A stretch of DNA of 64,000 nucleotides from JAOAFZ01 sp964407325 (GTDB lineage Bacteria; Patescibacteriota; Microgenomatia; UBA1406; GWC2-37-13), in the NCBI GenBank assembly GCA_964407325.1, contig CAYOVA010000001.1:1-64000 (forward strand), in the 5' to 3' direction. The position numbers were made by a program, and so were the translations under genes. The notes under the pieces are model-generated. The model had not been told where the DNA came from. It worked only from the letters and a program-made list of their open reading frames with translations, and made no database searches. The first letter of the stretch is position 1; every line of letters starts with the position of its first letter. Positions 31,163 to 40,504 of the stretch are shown in pieces.

Positions 31163-31864
31163 TTAAGGGGTAGTAAATGGATTGATGAGCAGTGGAACTG
31201 ATTTGGGAGCTTTCCATTTACTTGTGTCAAGAAACTCTATTACGCTTCGAGGGTCATGTAGCTTTACTGTTGCCTGTCTTACAGCAGCGTTAATCATTTG
31301 TCCTTGAGCCATGGCCACAAGCTGGGCATACAATGCCTTTTGAGCTTGCTGATGATATAACTCCATATCTCCAACAGGATTTAGTTTATTGTAGGTACCT
31401 GCATTGTAAAAGGCGTCGTTGTATGATGCTGCTTCTTCAATATAGTGAGCTGCCCTTTGCCGGAAACTTGCTTCAAGAAAAACACCAACCTGCGCTGTAG
31501 AAACGGTGTACCCTGGTAACCAGGAAAGAGCGAGAGAGTGAGTATCTGCGATGGTTGAAGGTGTCCCGTAGTATGCTCCTGTTCCAAACATAAAAACGAC
31601 ATCTCCTACTGAACGGGGTACCATAAGAGGCTCACTTCCGTCTGCAAGTTTCCCCATGAGTGTCTCAAGAAAATTATCTCCTGCGTCGGGTGTTAATGAA
31701 GCTGCCCATGCTGCAGTTTTATGAAAATGCGGAGCGTCAGGTTTATAGAAGAGTTCTATACCCTCTTCAACTGGAGGAGTTTGGACTTCTAGTGAAGACG
31801 TCGAAGGTCCTGGAGTCCCCTCAATAAACCGGCGGGTAAGGTAATGCGGTGGCAGCTTTGGCAT
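31163..31864 (-). CDS. Hypothetical soluble protein
   Basis: A 233-residue protein with no recognised family. The start at 31864 (MPKLPPHYLTRRF) is preferred since TATACT on the minus strand (plus 31873-31878) lies 8 nt upstream, predicting a leaderless message; the frame extends 18 codons more. There is an early Pro/Thr/Ser-rich linker, a middle region with FMFGTGAYYGTPSTIADTHS and a helical C-terminal half with SFRQRAAHYIEEAASYNDAF. No signal peptide is seen. It is divergent from the PepF gene and convergent with rny. Confidence 0.6.
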   Translation of the reverse strand: MPKLPPHYLTRRFIEGTPGPSTSSLEVQTPPVEEGIELFYKPDAPHFHKTAAWAASLTPDAGDNFLETLMGKLADGSEPLMVPRSVGDVVFMFGTGAYYGTPSTIADTHSLALSWLPGYTVSTAQVGVFLEASFRQRAAHYIEEAASYNDAFYNAGTYNKLNPVGDMELYHQQAQKALYAQLVAMAQGQMINAAVRQATVKLHDPRSVIEFLDTSKWKAPKSVPLLINPFTTP

Positions 31865-31962
31865 AGACCGGTAGTATATCAAATTACTTCTGTGCTCAGA
31901 TGGTTTTAAGTGCATCACTTCCTGGAACTCTTCTCACAATCCTGGGTTATAATCTGAATACT

Positions 31963-33753
31963 ATGAATACAAAATGGAACTTTACAGACATGTTCTCTGG
32001 TGATGCCGACCCTAAGATAGAAGAAAATCGCAAAGTGACAGAAGAAAAAACCAAAGCATTTGTCTCGAAATGGAAAAAACGTACCGATTATTTGGAAGAT
32101 CCTAAAGTGCTTGCAGAGGCACTGGCGGAATACGAAGAATGGAGCAGGCACTATGCCGGAGGTGGGAACGAATCTTATTACTTTTGGCTTCGCTTTACTC
32201 AGAATCAGACTGACACGACAGTAAAAGCAAAGATGCAGCTTGCGGATGATTTTGCAAAAAAACTCAGCAATGAAATCAGATTCTTTAGTCTGAATGTTTC
32301 AAAGATTCCGGAAGAAAAACAGCTGCAGTTTTTAAAAGCGCCCGAACTGCAAAAATACAAGCATTATCTTGAAACATCATTTGCGGAAGCAAAATACCTG
32401 CTCACTGATCGCGAGGAGATGATTATGTCGATGAAATCCAGTACCTCATACAGCAACTGGGTCGACATGCTGGAAACATTTTTAGTAAAAGAGGAGCGGG
32501 AAGTGCTTGATGAAGACGGAAAGAATGCAAAAAAGGACTTTTCTTCAATCCTTACGCTTATTAGCAACAAAGACAAGAAGATCCGCGATACCGCTGCAAA
32601 AGCATTTAATGATATCCTATCAAAATATGCTGAAGTTGCAGAGGTAGAGCTAAACAATGTAGTCAATAACAAAAAAAACGACGATATAATCCGAAATGTC
32701 CCAAGACCCGATCTAACAAGGCACATTGCTGACGATGTTGAAACAGAAGTTATTGATGCCATGCTAGCGGCAGTTGAGAAACGGTTTGATATTTCTGCTC
32801 GCTGGTATGCCTTAAAAGCAAAACTACTTGGCCTACCAAAGCTGGAGTACCATGAACGCAATGTGGAATATGGCGAAGTAACAACCAACTACTCCTGGGA
32901 GGAGTCGGTAGAGCTGGTACGCCAGGTTTTTGCAAATCTCGATCCGGAATTTGAACGCATCTTTAATGAATTTCTCGAAAAAGGTCGTTTTGATGTCTTT
33001 CCGGAAAAGGGGAAGTCCAGCGGAGCGTTCTGTGCACACTATCTGATAACGCAACCAACCTATATTCTGCTAAATCATACGGATAAGTTACGGGATGTTC
33101 TTACTTTGGCCCATGAAGTAGGACATGGAATCAACAATGAATTAGTACGGGCAAAGCAACATGCTCTCTACTTTGGCACGCCCACTTCAACAGCAGAAGT
33201 CGCAAGCACCTTTATGGAAGATTTTGTTTTGGAGGAGCTGATGAAAAAAGCTGATGAAAAAGAGCAGCTTACCCTGCGGGTTATGAAAATGGATGAAGAA
33301 GTGTCGACGATCTTTAGGCAGGTTGCCTGCTATCGCTTTGAACAGGCCTTACACGAGAGAATACGAAAAGAAGGCTATCTTTCCCTTGCTGATATCGGGA
33401 AGCTGTTCTGCGAGAAAATGGCGGCCTATATGGGAGAATCTGTGGAGCAATCTCCGGGATCGGAAAACTGGTGGATTTACTGGAGCCATATTCGCAACTA
33501 CTTTTATGTGTATTCATACGCAAGCGGGTTGTTGATTTCAAAGAATCTGCAACACAATGTGCGCAAAGATAAATCATTTACTTCTAAAGTAAAAGAGTTT
33601 TTGGCAGCAGGATATGCTGAGTCGCCTGCAAGTATCTTCAAGAATATCGGAGTAGACATTACTGCCGGTAGCTTCTGGGATGAAGGCCTTGCCGCGGTGG
33701 ATGAGGAGCTAAGGCAAACTGAAGAGTTATACGAAAAAGTATCCGGAAAGTAA
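31963..33753 (+). CDS. pepF: M3 family oligoendopeptidase F
   Basis: About 596 residues. The zinc-binding HEVGH motif is in LAHEVGHGINNEL, with the downstream Glu in STAEVASTFMEDFVLEEL, as in M3B peptidases, which hydrolyse cytosolic oligopeptides. An early YFWLRFTQNQTD and a C-terminal NWWIYWSHIRNYFYVYSYASG fit the PepF fold. It probably recycles imported or internal peptides. TATAAT at 31948-31953 lies 9 nt before the ATG at 31963, which supports that start over one 63 bases upstream. Confidence 0.92.
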   Translation: MNTKWNFTDMFSGDADPKIEENRKVTEEKTKAFVSKWKKRTDYLEDPKVLAEALAEYEEWSRHYAGGGNESYYFWLRFTQNQTDTTVKAKMQLADDFAKKLSNEIRFFSLNVSKIPEEKQLQFLKAPELQKYKHYLETSFAEAKYLLTDREEMIMSMKSSTSYSNWVDMLETFLVKEEREVLDEDGKNAKKDFSSILTLISNKDKKIRDTAAKAFNDILSKYAEVAEVELNNVVNNKKNDDIIRNVPRPDLTRHIADDVETEVIDAMLAAVEKRFDISARWYALKAKLLGLPKLEYHERNVEYGEVTTNYSWEESVELVRQVFANLDPEFERIFNEFLEKGRFDVFPEKGKSSGAFCAHYLITQPTYILLNHTDKLRDVLTLAHEVGHGINNELVRAKQHALYFGTPTSTAEVASTFMEDFVLEELMKKADEKEQLTLRVMKMDEEVSTIFRQVACYRFEQALHERIRKEGYLSLADIGKLFCEKMAAYMGESVEQSPGSENWWIYWSHIRNYFYVYSYASGLLISKNLQHNVRKDKSFTSKVKEFLAAGYAESPASIFKNIGVDITAGSFWDEGLAAVDEELRQTEELYEKVSGK

Positions 33754-33889
33754 ATTATACTGCTGTGATAACCTATATTCATTAAATGATCTATTTTTAC
33801 GTTCAAATTCTTTTGTAAGAAATATCTCCGTTTTGCCCGAAAGCGCCAAATTGATATAGATTGTTACAATAGGATGCTTTTCATTTGTA

Positions 33890-33918
33890 TTGACAAGACG
33901 CTAAAAAACCATTACTCT
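33890..33918 (+). promoter_or_regulatory. Probable promoter of the HU gene
   Basis: TTGACA (33890-33895) and TACTCT (33913-33918) are separated by 17 nt. This gives a leader of about 50 nt before the HU start. An alternative -10 (TACAAT) lies further upstream near 33865. Confidence 0.5.
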
Positions 33919-33977
33919 AGTGGTTGCTTTTATTATTTCCAAACTCAAGACGAAAGGCAGGTGCACACACTAGAACT

Positions 33978-34250
33978 ATGACAAAAGCAGACTTAATCGC
34001 ACAAGTTGCAAAGAAAGCTGGCTTAACATCAAAAGCTGCAAAAGATGCAGTAAATGTTATCTTTTCCACCATCTCAGACGCAATGAAGAGAGGAGAAAAG
34101 GTAGTTGTTACAGGATTCGGAACTTTTCTTGTCCGTAAGAGAGCAGCCCGTAAAGGTCGCAATCCGCAAACAGGAGCAGAAATCAAGATCCCCGCAACCA
34201 AGACTCCAGGCTTTACAGCAGGTAAATCCCTTAAGAGACTTGTTAAGTAA
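33978..34250 (+). CDS. hup: HU family DNA-binding protein
   Basis: A 90-residue nucleoid protein of the HU/IHF family. It begins MTKADLIAQVAKKAGLTSK and contains FGTFLVRKRAARKGRNPQTG, the beta-arm motif with the conserved RNP tip that intercalates in bent DNA, then IPATKTPGFTAGKSLKRLV. It should wrap and bend DNA as a dimer. The start at 33978 matches the family's usual N-terminus. A strong intrinsic terminator follows immediately. Confidence 0.95.
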   Translation: MTKADLIAQVAKKAGLTSKAAKDAVNVIFSTISDAMKRGEKVVVTGFGTFLVRKRAARKGRNPQTGAEIKIPATKTPGFTAGKSLKRLVK

Positions 34251-34270
34251 TTTTGATGAAATTAAGACAG

Positions 34271-34318
34271 CCCCGCTGCTTATTCCCACATGGTGTAATG
34301 CAGGCGGGGTTGTTTTTT
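34271..34318 (+). terminator. Intrinsic terminator of the HU gene
   Basis: CCCCGCTGC (34271-34279) pairs with GCA-g-GCGGGG (34300-34309), with one bulge and a 20-nt loop, followed by TTGTTTTTT. A classic rho-independent terminator. Confidence 0.85.
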
Positions 34319-34347
34319 AAGCCCCAAACTGGTACAATCATCAACAC

Positions 34348-34890
34348 ATGAGCAAGTTATTTTGTTTTGTATGTGCTTGTGCTGTGTTCCTTGCAACAAG
34401 TAACGCAGTACCTCTTCATGCGCAAACAATTTCGTTTGAAAAAGTAATTGATTATCAGCTCCCGTACCCCGGACTTCTTCCGGACAACCCGTTGTATGTT
34501 TTTAAAGAAATGCGTGACAACATGCAGGTTATGACGGCTCCCGGACCGTTGGAAAAGTCGAAAGCTCAACTTCAAATAGCTGATAAAAACATGGCTGCAG
34601 CTGTGGAACTATCTGCAAAAGGAAAGCACCAGCTGGCAGGAGAGCGTATTGCAAAAGCTCAGCAGTTTATAGCAAAGATAATTGCAACTATGACCAGTCA
34701 AGCTACAACAGCAAAAGTGAGCCAAGATCAACGAACCGATTTTAAAACTACCCTTAGTAAAGCAAACATGAAACATCGGGAAGCGATCGAGTCTTTAATG
34801 CGCAACACCCCTTCCGGACAAGTTGAACAATTGGAAAAGTTAAGACAGAAAAATATTGAACTTCAGGAATCAATCTCTAAAATCCGCTAA
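34348..34890 (+). CDS. Secreted DUF5667-like protein
   Basis: The 180-residue protein has a signal peptide (FCFVCACAVFLATSNAVPLHA). The mature start VIDYQLPYPGLLPDNPLYVFKE closely resembles the opening of DUF5667 proteins, common in CPR genomes, whose function is unknown. The rest is helical with charged residues (KSKAQLQIADKNMAAAVELS), consistent with a helical bundle at the cell surface. TACAAT at 34333-34338 lies 9 nt before the ATG, indicating a leaderless message. Confidence 0.75.
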   Translation: MSKLFCFVCACAVFLATSNAVPLHAQTISFEKVIDYQLPYPGLLPDNPLYVFKEMRDNMQVMTAPGPLEKSKAQLQIADKNMAAAVELSAKGKHQLAGERIAKAQQFIAKIIATMTSQATTAKVSQDQRTDFKTTLSKANMKHREAIESLMRNTPSGQVEQLEKLRQKNIELQESISKIR

Positions 34891-34918
34891 CCGTATTGTT
34901 TTTTAAATTTTAGACTGG

Positions 34919-35005
34919 TATAATAAACAATCTTCTTACTATTAGTTACAAGTTTCTTCATAATGGAGCCTTTGTAACTGCCTGTAAGAACATCCTAAAA
35001 GGAGG
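34919..35005 (+). promoter_or_regulatory. Promoter, leader hairpin and strong SD of the S1 gene
   Basis: TATAAT (34919-34924) is the -10. In the leader of about 87 nt, AGTTACAA (34944-34951) pairs with TTGTAACT (34972-34979), and AAAGGAGG (34998-35005) is a near-perfect SD set 12 nt before the ATG. The leader is a candidate for S1 autoregulation. Confidence 0.6.
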
Positions 35006-35017
35006 ATAAACAAATAT

Positions 35018-36118
35018 ATGCCAGCAAAAAAAACAACCAAATCAACCCCAAAAGGTAGCGCCGCCGCATCAGGCCACATTATGGATCGTCTTCTAGGGAC
35101 ACAGCAAATGCCTGTGCTTCGTAAAGGAGAAGAAGTCGAAACAAAGATCATCACCATCTCAAAAAAAGGAATTATGTTTGATCTTGGATCGAAAGCATAC
35201 GCTGTTTTGGGAGATCGTGAAGTTCGTGAAATATCTACCTACCTTCCGTATTTAAAAGAAGGCGACACCGTAAAGGTTCGCATTATTGCAGAAGAGTCAA
35301 AAGAAGGATACCCAGTTGTGTCCATGTCACGCTTCTTTGAAAAAGGAAAGTGGAGTATTCTTCATGATAAAAAAGAAAACGAAGAAGAAATTGAAGTTAT
35401 TTGTGGTGAATATGGGAAAGGCGGAGTCTTCGTGGACTTTATGGGTATCCGTGGAGTTATCCCGAAAATACAGCTAACCCAGGAATATATAGACCATGCC
35501 GAAAAGCTGGTAGGGCAGAAAATTAAGGTTAAAGTTCTTGAAGTAGACGAAACCAAGAATCGCCTTGTTGTTTCGCAAAAGGCTTCGGCACTGGGAATCT
35601 CACAAAAGGAGCTCAAGGAAAAATTCGACAAAATCAAAGTGGGTGAAACCTACGATGCCAAAGTACTTGGTGTTTCAGAATTTGGAATCTTCTGTGAAGT
35701 TGACGGAGTTGAAGGACTTGTTCATATCTCGGAAATTTCATGGGAAAAGGTATCTGATGCTTCATCCTATGTACGACCAAACGAAACTATCAAAGTTATG
35801 GTTGTGGAAAAGAACGAAAACGATCTTAAATTAAATCTCTCAATTAAAAGGCTTTCTAACGATCCATGGAAGACCATCGAGGAAACCTATCCAAAAGACA
35901 AGGAACTCGAAGGCGAGATTATCCGTAAAGAACACTACGGGTACTTTGTCCGTCTTGCCCCGGGTATCGAAGGACTTATCCATGTCAGCAAGCTTTCCGG
36001 TGAGGAAAACCTTGAAGTAGGCCAGAAGGTAAAGGTCTATGTAGAGCGTATCAACAAGAAAGATCGCAAGATGAGTCTTGTCCTTCCGATCAAGGCAAAG
36101 CCGGTTATGTACCGCTAA
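35018..36118 (+). CDS. rpsA: Ribosomal protein S1-like, four S1 RNA-binding domains
   Basis: The 366-residue protein has a Lys/Ala/Ser N-terminus and four S1 (OB-fold) repeats: about 40-105 (GEEVETKIITISKKGIMFDL), 115-190 (EEIEVICGEYGKGGVFVDFMG), 205-280 (GETYDAKVLGVSEFGIFCEV) and 290-360 (DKELEGEIIRKEHYGYFVRL). S1 on the small subunit helps the ribosome load structured, SD-poor messages, and it may matter here because many messages look leaderless. The length matches the four-domain S1 found in low-GC Gram-positives rather than the six-domain E. coli form. Confidence 0.9.
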   Translation: MPAKKTTKSTPKGSAAASGHIMDRLLGTQQMPVLRKGEEVETKIITISKKGIMFDLGSKAYAVLGDREVREISTYLPYLKEGDTVKVRIIAEESKEGYPVVSMSRFFEKGKWSILHDKKENEEEIEVICGEYGKGGVFVDFMGIRGVIPKIQLTQEYIDHAEKLVGQKIKVKVLEVDETKNRLVVSQKASALGISQKELKEKFDKIKVGETYDAKVLGVSEFGIFCEVDGVEGLVHISEISWEKVSDASSYVRPNETIKVMVVEKNENDLKLNLSIKRLSNDPWKTIEETYPKDKELEGEIIRKEHYGYFVRLAPGIEGLIHVSKLSGEENLEVGQKVKVYVERINKKDRKMSLVLPIKAKPVMYR

Positions 36119-36217
36119 TTCTTTTTTATAGCGTATACTATACTGATAAAAAAACATACGTGATGCGTATGGTGAAACTGGAAAATTATATAGGATAAAT
36201 TCCTATTTCCATCCATT

Positions 36218-37498
36218 ATGTTATATGAACTCGATGCGGAAGTAATCAAAGTTCCAGATGACTACAAACAACAGCGATTAATTCAGGAAAGAGCCCATAC
36301 CATTGGCTGGGCTGCGCGCGGATTAGTTGATGTGTACCCGGAGTTACGGGGAATTTTTGATTTTGAAGATGTTGCTTGGCGTCAAATAATATATCAGCTT
36401 GCTGATCCTCAAGGTGTCAATGGTCCTAGTCCCTATAATGCACCCTTCGAGAAAATTGCCCGTGATCTTTTTGTCGAATATAACCTCCCTTATACTGCAA
36501 CACGTCGCTATTCATATGAAGATGCAAAAAAATGGGGAGTAGACCAGTGGAACAATCTTCAACAACAAGTACTTATGGACCAGCGAAAAATTGTCGGCTT
36601 GTACGAAGATGGAGATGTTTACGTTCAACAATATATCGAAGAACTTGCTTATTACACAGGACAGGAACACGGAAAGCTTGCCTATACAGATGCCGGGCAA
36701 AGACCAATGTTTCGCAATGAAGTATGGTTGCCTCGTCCTGCAATTCGCTCTCCTTTTGGTTTGATCCGCAAAGGCAAACAAGTATATGCGCCCGTATCTC
36801 CAAACATGTATGAACGGAAACCTGCCCTAGAAGCCGTCAAAAGCCAGACAGGTGTACATGCGGTTGTACGAAACAGAAATGAACGTCTTGCGTTTATTGG
36901 TGGAGGGCTAACCACTGTGCCCATGATGGAGTATTTTGAAGCAAATGGTATTGATGCCCATTTAATTCCTGCATCGGAAATCGATTTTCTGGTTGCCGAG
37001 GGAGCGAGGGATGGTATGCATGCAGGTGTAAATACCAATTTACCTGCTTCAGCAGCTCGTAGTGAAGGAATGCTAGAAGGGGCAACCTCAGTATTGATTG
37101 CAAACACAAGCGGACCTGATAACTTTCTGATTGAAAAGGCCATTTATGAAGCTGCCAAAATTATGGAACCCAATGGAGAGCTTCCAGCACAGATTATAAT
37201 TCAGGAAAACAAGCCTCCAAAACATCGTGAAGGTGGAACGTACTATAATCGTTGTGTAAATGCGCTATTAGCCATGGGCTTTCACATTCATCAACCTTCA
37301 GTATTTTATGTCAACGGAACATTTACCCTTATTGCCGAGCGAGTAGATGATAGTAAATGGAAAGGACTTTCTAAGCAATATGAAGGCCTCCCCATGATTG
37401 TGCCGCGAGTTATGACCGATCAGTTACTTGAACAGGCAATGCCTTCTGGTAATAAACAAAAAAGTAGAAGAAAAGAAAAAGTTCACGCTCATAGATGA
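36218..37498 (+). CDS. Unknown protein with Rossmann-like domain, first of pair
   Basis: A 426-residue soluble protein. The C-terminal half contains LAFIGGGLTTVPMMEYFEANG followed by IDAHLIPASEIDFL, a glycine-rich loop then an acidic strand end as in Rossmann-type or methyltransferase-like folds, and AQIIIQENKPP further on. The N-terminal half is helical (AWRQIIYQLADPQG). The end is highly basic. No signal or membrane helix is seen. Its neighbour at 37549 has a similar layout around GGLET, so the two look like distant paralogues. Both precede PrgI/TraC/VirB4 genes, hinting at a link to that secretion or conjugation-like system. Confidence 0.55.
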   Translation: MLYELDAEVIKVPDDYKQQRLIQERAHTIGWAARGLVDVYPELRGIFDFEDVAWRQIIYQLADPQGVNGPSPYNAPFEKIARDLFVEYNLPYTATRRYSYEDAKKWGVDQWNNLQQQVLMDQRKIVGLYEDGDVYVQQYIEELAYYTGQEHGKLAYTDAGQRPMFRNEVWLPRPAIRSPFGLIRKGKQVYAPVSPNMYERKPALEAVKSQTGVHAVVRNRNERLAFIGGGLTTVPMMEYFEANGIDAHLIPASEIDFLVAEGARDGMHAGVNTNLPASAARSEGMLEGATSVLIANTSGPDNFLIEKAIYEAAKIMEPNGELPAQIIIQENKPPKHREGGTYYNRCVNALLAMGFHIHQPSVFYVNGTFTLIAERVDDSKWKGLSKQYEGLPMIVPRVMTDQLLEQAMPSGNKQKSRRKEKVHAHR

Positions 37499-37548
37499 GC
37501 AGAAATTTACGGTAGCATAAATAGACTTATAACATTATAATTGCGAAA

Positions 37549-39372
37549 ATGAAAAGCGAATACTGTCCTCTTCCTGATGACTATATAAAATATCCTGACA
37601 GGGATATAAATCTTATAGGCACTGCTTTACGGGATCGTGCGATTGAACTAACAGGAATACGAGAAATTGGAGCTTTAGACACATATGCAGACTGGATTCC
37701 GATAGTTCAAACAATTGTAGATCCTGGAGCCCGGACTTTTTTACACCAAGATATACAACTCGACAAAGAACCGAATGGACCCAAACTGTGGGGACCTCCT
37801 TCGACAAGTGAATATGACTACCATCAAGCACTCTATTACATGCAACGGTGTCCTTCACCTGGGACAGCACAAAGCTGGTTTCCCGTACAAAATGAACTGG
37901 AATTACTCCGGGGATATCTTGCACAAACCGCTTTATCAACGTCAGAAGATCCCATTAGAAACCAACAACTGGAGTTGTTTCGGAGGTATCTTGGTGCTCA
38001 TGCTGGATTATATTACTTCTTGCAGCATGAAGATGAAGGAAGGGTAAATATCCCGCAACCGTTTACCTTTGGGCCGCGCTTTATGAAGCACGATTGGAAG
38101 AGACATTTGGTAGTACAGCTGGAACCTGATAGGAGAAAGGCGATGGAAAAAGCAAAGCATTGGGGTGAACCTAGACCGGGAGAAATTGATTTAGGGCCTT
38201 TAGGTGATACAGAAATTACGGTTGTTGCCGGAGGTTTAGAAACTATTGCTGTAGCTGCCGACTTTGCGAGGAGAATGCCAGGGGTACGTTTAAATCTTAT
38301 AGATACCAATGTGGTTGGAAGACATGCTTTACGACAGTTTGTTGCTTGTCTCAAGTCACAAAATATTCGCGTGGCTGAATCAACTGAAGAAATACAAGCG
38401 GCCTTTGATAGATCTCACGGGTTATTTATAAGTGATGTTCTGAGTGACGATCCCTATATTTACGATGCAAGAGTTCAACAACATGATGATCCCGAAAAGG
38501 CAGTTTCTTCTGTGAATATAGGAGGCTTACTGATGCACGCAGCTTCCCGAATGGCATATGGAAGTCCAATAGTTATCCAAGAGAGAACTGAGGGTGTGAA
38601 TATAGAGCAGTTAAGGGTTTCTTCTGCCCAACTCTTAATAGATCCCAAAGGGGGACAAACTGCAGCAAGGGAAGAAGAGATCCAAGCTGTAGCAACCGAA
38701 GAAGAAGTACCACAGATTGGTGTTCTTATTGCTGATCCTGAAAGTCAAATAGTACCCTTGTTAGTCCAGGTAAATGGGACTATTGAAGATGACTTTACTC
38801 ATGTGGACGAAAATGGCAGGTTCAGGATAACTGCAGTAATGGGACAGTTTCCCGATACTATAGAGTTAAATGATGTTGACTACATTCAATACAGTAATCA
38901 GCTTGCACCGGAAGGCGAAAATGATCCAGTTGCTATAGTAAGGAAAATCGAAGCTATGAAAGCTCAGGAGGCTGCTGAAAGAGCTGCACAAACGCAACAA
39001 ATTGCTGAAGTACCGTCGCAAGATGAGGTCCCCCTCAGTAGTGAGGATGTTCTGCCATCGCCAGATGAAGTCCCGACACCAACGGCTGAAGTCTTAGTGG
39101 ATGGTGAGGTGTCACCGATAGTTGAGGAGCCGCCTGGAGAAGTTGTAGCTTCCGAAGCAGAATTACCAGCAGAGCTTCCTGCCGATGAGGAAGGAGCTGC
39201 CGCTGAAGGTAAAAAAAGACAAGAAAGGGGTGTAAAGCCAACAGCAAGAGCTACAGGACAATCTGCTACTAATGGTGGAACAGTCAAAGTGCCACGAGGA
39301 CAACGTGAACAACCTTCCGGGCAAGGTTCTTCCGGGCGTCAGTCCTCTTCTACAAGAAGAGGTCGCGGCTAA
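37549..39372 (+). CDS. Unknown protein with Rossmann-like domain and disordered tail, second of pair
   Basis: A 607-residue protein. The middle carries ITVVAGGLETIAVAADFARR then VRLNLIDTNVVGRHAL, again a glycine loop followed by an acidic strand end, parallel to the preceding protein. After about residue 390 comes an acidic, low-complexity, Pro/Glu-rich region, ending in a basic Ser/Arg/Gly tail (SGRQSSSTRRGRG). No known catalytic motif is recognised. TATAAT at 37536-37541 ends 7 nt before the ATG, so it has its own leaderless promoter. It precedes the PrgI gene by 44 bases. Confidence 0.55.
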   Translation: MKSEYCPLPDDYIKYPDRDINLIGTALRDRAIELTGIREIGALDTYADWIPIVQTIVDPGARTFLHQDIQLDKEPNGPKLWGPPSTSEYDYHQALYYMQRCPSPGTAQSWFPVQNELELLRGYLAQTALSTSEDPIRNQQLELFRRYLGAHAGLYYFLQHEDEGRVNIPQPFTFGPRFMKHDWKRHLVVQLEPDRRKAMEKAKHWGEPRPGEIDLGPLGDTEITVVAGGLETIAVAADFARRMPGVRLNLIDTNVVGRHALRQFVACLKSQNIRVAESTEEIQAAFDRSHGLFISDVLSDDPYIYDARVQQHDDPEKAVSSVNIGGLLMHAASRMAYGSPIVIQERTEGVNIEQLRVSSAQLLIDPKGGQTAAREEEIQAVATEEEVPQIGVLIADPESQIVPLLVQVNGTIEDDFTHVDENGRFRITAVMGQFPDTIELNDVDYIQYSNQLAPEGENDPVAIVRKIEAMKAQEAAERAAQTQQIAEVPSQDEVPLSSEDVLPSPDEVPTPTAEVLVDGEVSPIVEEPPGEVVASEAELPAELPADEEGAAAEGKKRQERGVKPTARATGQSATNGGTVKVPRGQREQPSGQGSSGRQSSSTRRGRG

Positions 39373-39416
39373 TCTTCCTATAATCTCACGTCCCAAAACC
39401 AGGTATACTGTTTTGT

Positions 39417-40472
39417 ATGGATGGCCATCCTATCCCTCGTCAAATAACAACATTCGAGTTTAAACTGATTGGGTTCATGACCTTGCGTCAGTTCCTGTAT
39501 CTTGTGGTGACGATCCCTACGGCATATATTGTATTCCAGCTTTTCCCAATTCCATTAGTAAATCTCCTTCTTGCTGTGGTTATCGCAACTGCAGGTGTGG
39601 TAACGGCGTTTATGCCGATTAAGGATAAAACGCTTGATGTGTGGCTCAAACTGGTATGGAAACGGCTTCAACAACCTACCCAATATTATTACCATAAGAA
39701 AAACGATCCACTGTATTTTTTGAGGGATTTGTACTTTTTGGCTGATCCGCATCATATGCTTGCCCATGTTGAGTCTAAGGAAAAGCTTTCCCAGTATCTT
39801 GCAATGACAAAGCAAAAACCCAAAGCAAATTACCAAAAAAAACAGGTGACCAATCTCCTTCATACCTCTTCTGAAGTGTTACAGAAAGCCACAGATCCAG
39901 TATTGCCCATTGCGACCGCCCCTGTTATGCCTGTACCGCAGTCACTTCCTCCCAATCCTGTTCCGCCTGTTGTAGCCCATGCAGATGCGATGGCACGTGT
40001 TGCAACATCTCCTCAACCTATTCCTGTTCACGCGCAGGATAAGCCACCGGTTTTGCAAGTTGTTGAACCGGTTGATGAGCCAGTTATGGAGCCACAAACA
40101 GTTATCCCGCCAGTTGCACCAACCCAACGAGCTGTACTGCGACCCACACCCCCGGTTATGCCGGCGCCAGTAATGCCGCAACCCGTAGTAGTCCCATCAA
40201 CGGCACCATTCTTTGCCGGAGTCGTTCGGACTGCTAAAAAAATCCCGCTTCCCGGGGTACTCATCTATGTAAAGGATGGTCAAGGCAACGCGTTGCGCAT
40301 TCTCAAAACGAACCCCCATGGGGTATTTGCAACCTATCAGCCGTTACCAGCGGGTAGTTACACTTTTGAAATCAAGGATCCGAATGGCACCTACTTTTTT
40401 GATACAATGAATAAGACCATCGCGGATCAAAACCTCGATCCACTTGAATTTATGTCAAAAGAGATTCTGTAA
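39417..40472 (+). CDS. PrgI-domain protein with C-terminal carboxypeptidase-regulatory-like domain
   Basis: The 351-residue protein starts with a PrgI-like domain (PIPRQITTFEFKLIGFMTLR, two helices at about 25-70, LVWKRLQQPTQYYY), known from type IV secretion clusters of Gram-positives and CPR. A long Pro/Val-rich linker (about 150-265) leads to a small beta domain (GVVRTAKKIPLPGVLIYVKD ... LPAGSYTFEIKDPNG) of carboxypeptidase-regulatory type, probably outside the membrane. Following genes encode TraC-like and VirB4-like proteins. TATACT at 39404-39409 ends 7 nt before the ATG. Confidence 0.8.
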   Translation: MDGHPIPRQITTFEFKLIGFMTLRQFLYLVVTIPTAYIVFQLFPIPLVNLLLAVVIATAGVVTAFMPIKDKTLDVWLKLVWKRLQQPTQYYYHKKNDPLYFLRDLYFLADPHHMLAHVESKEKLSQYLAMTKQKPKANYQKKQVTNLLHTSSEVLQKATDPVLPIATAPVMPVPQSLPPNPVPPVVAHADAMARVATSPQPIPVHAQDKPPVLQVVEPVDEPVMEPQTVIPPVAPTQRAVLRPTPPVMPAPVMPQPVVVPSTAPFFAGVVRTAKKIPLPGVLIYVKDGQGNALRILKTNPHGVFATYQPLPAGSYTFEIKDPNGTYFFDTMNKTIADQNLDPLEFMSKEIL

Positions 40473-40504
40473 AACATTGTTACAGAGACGAAATCCAAAA
40501 AATC

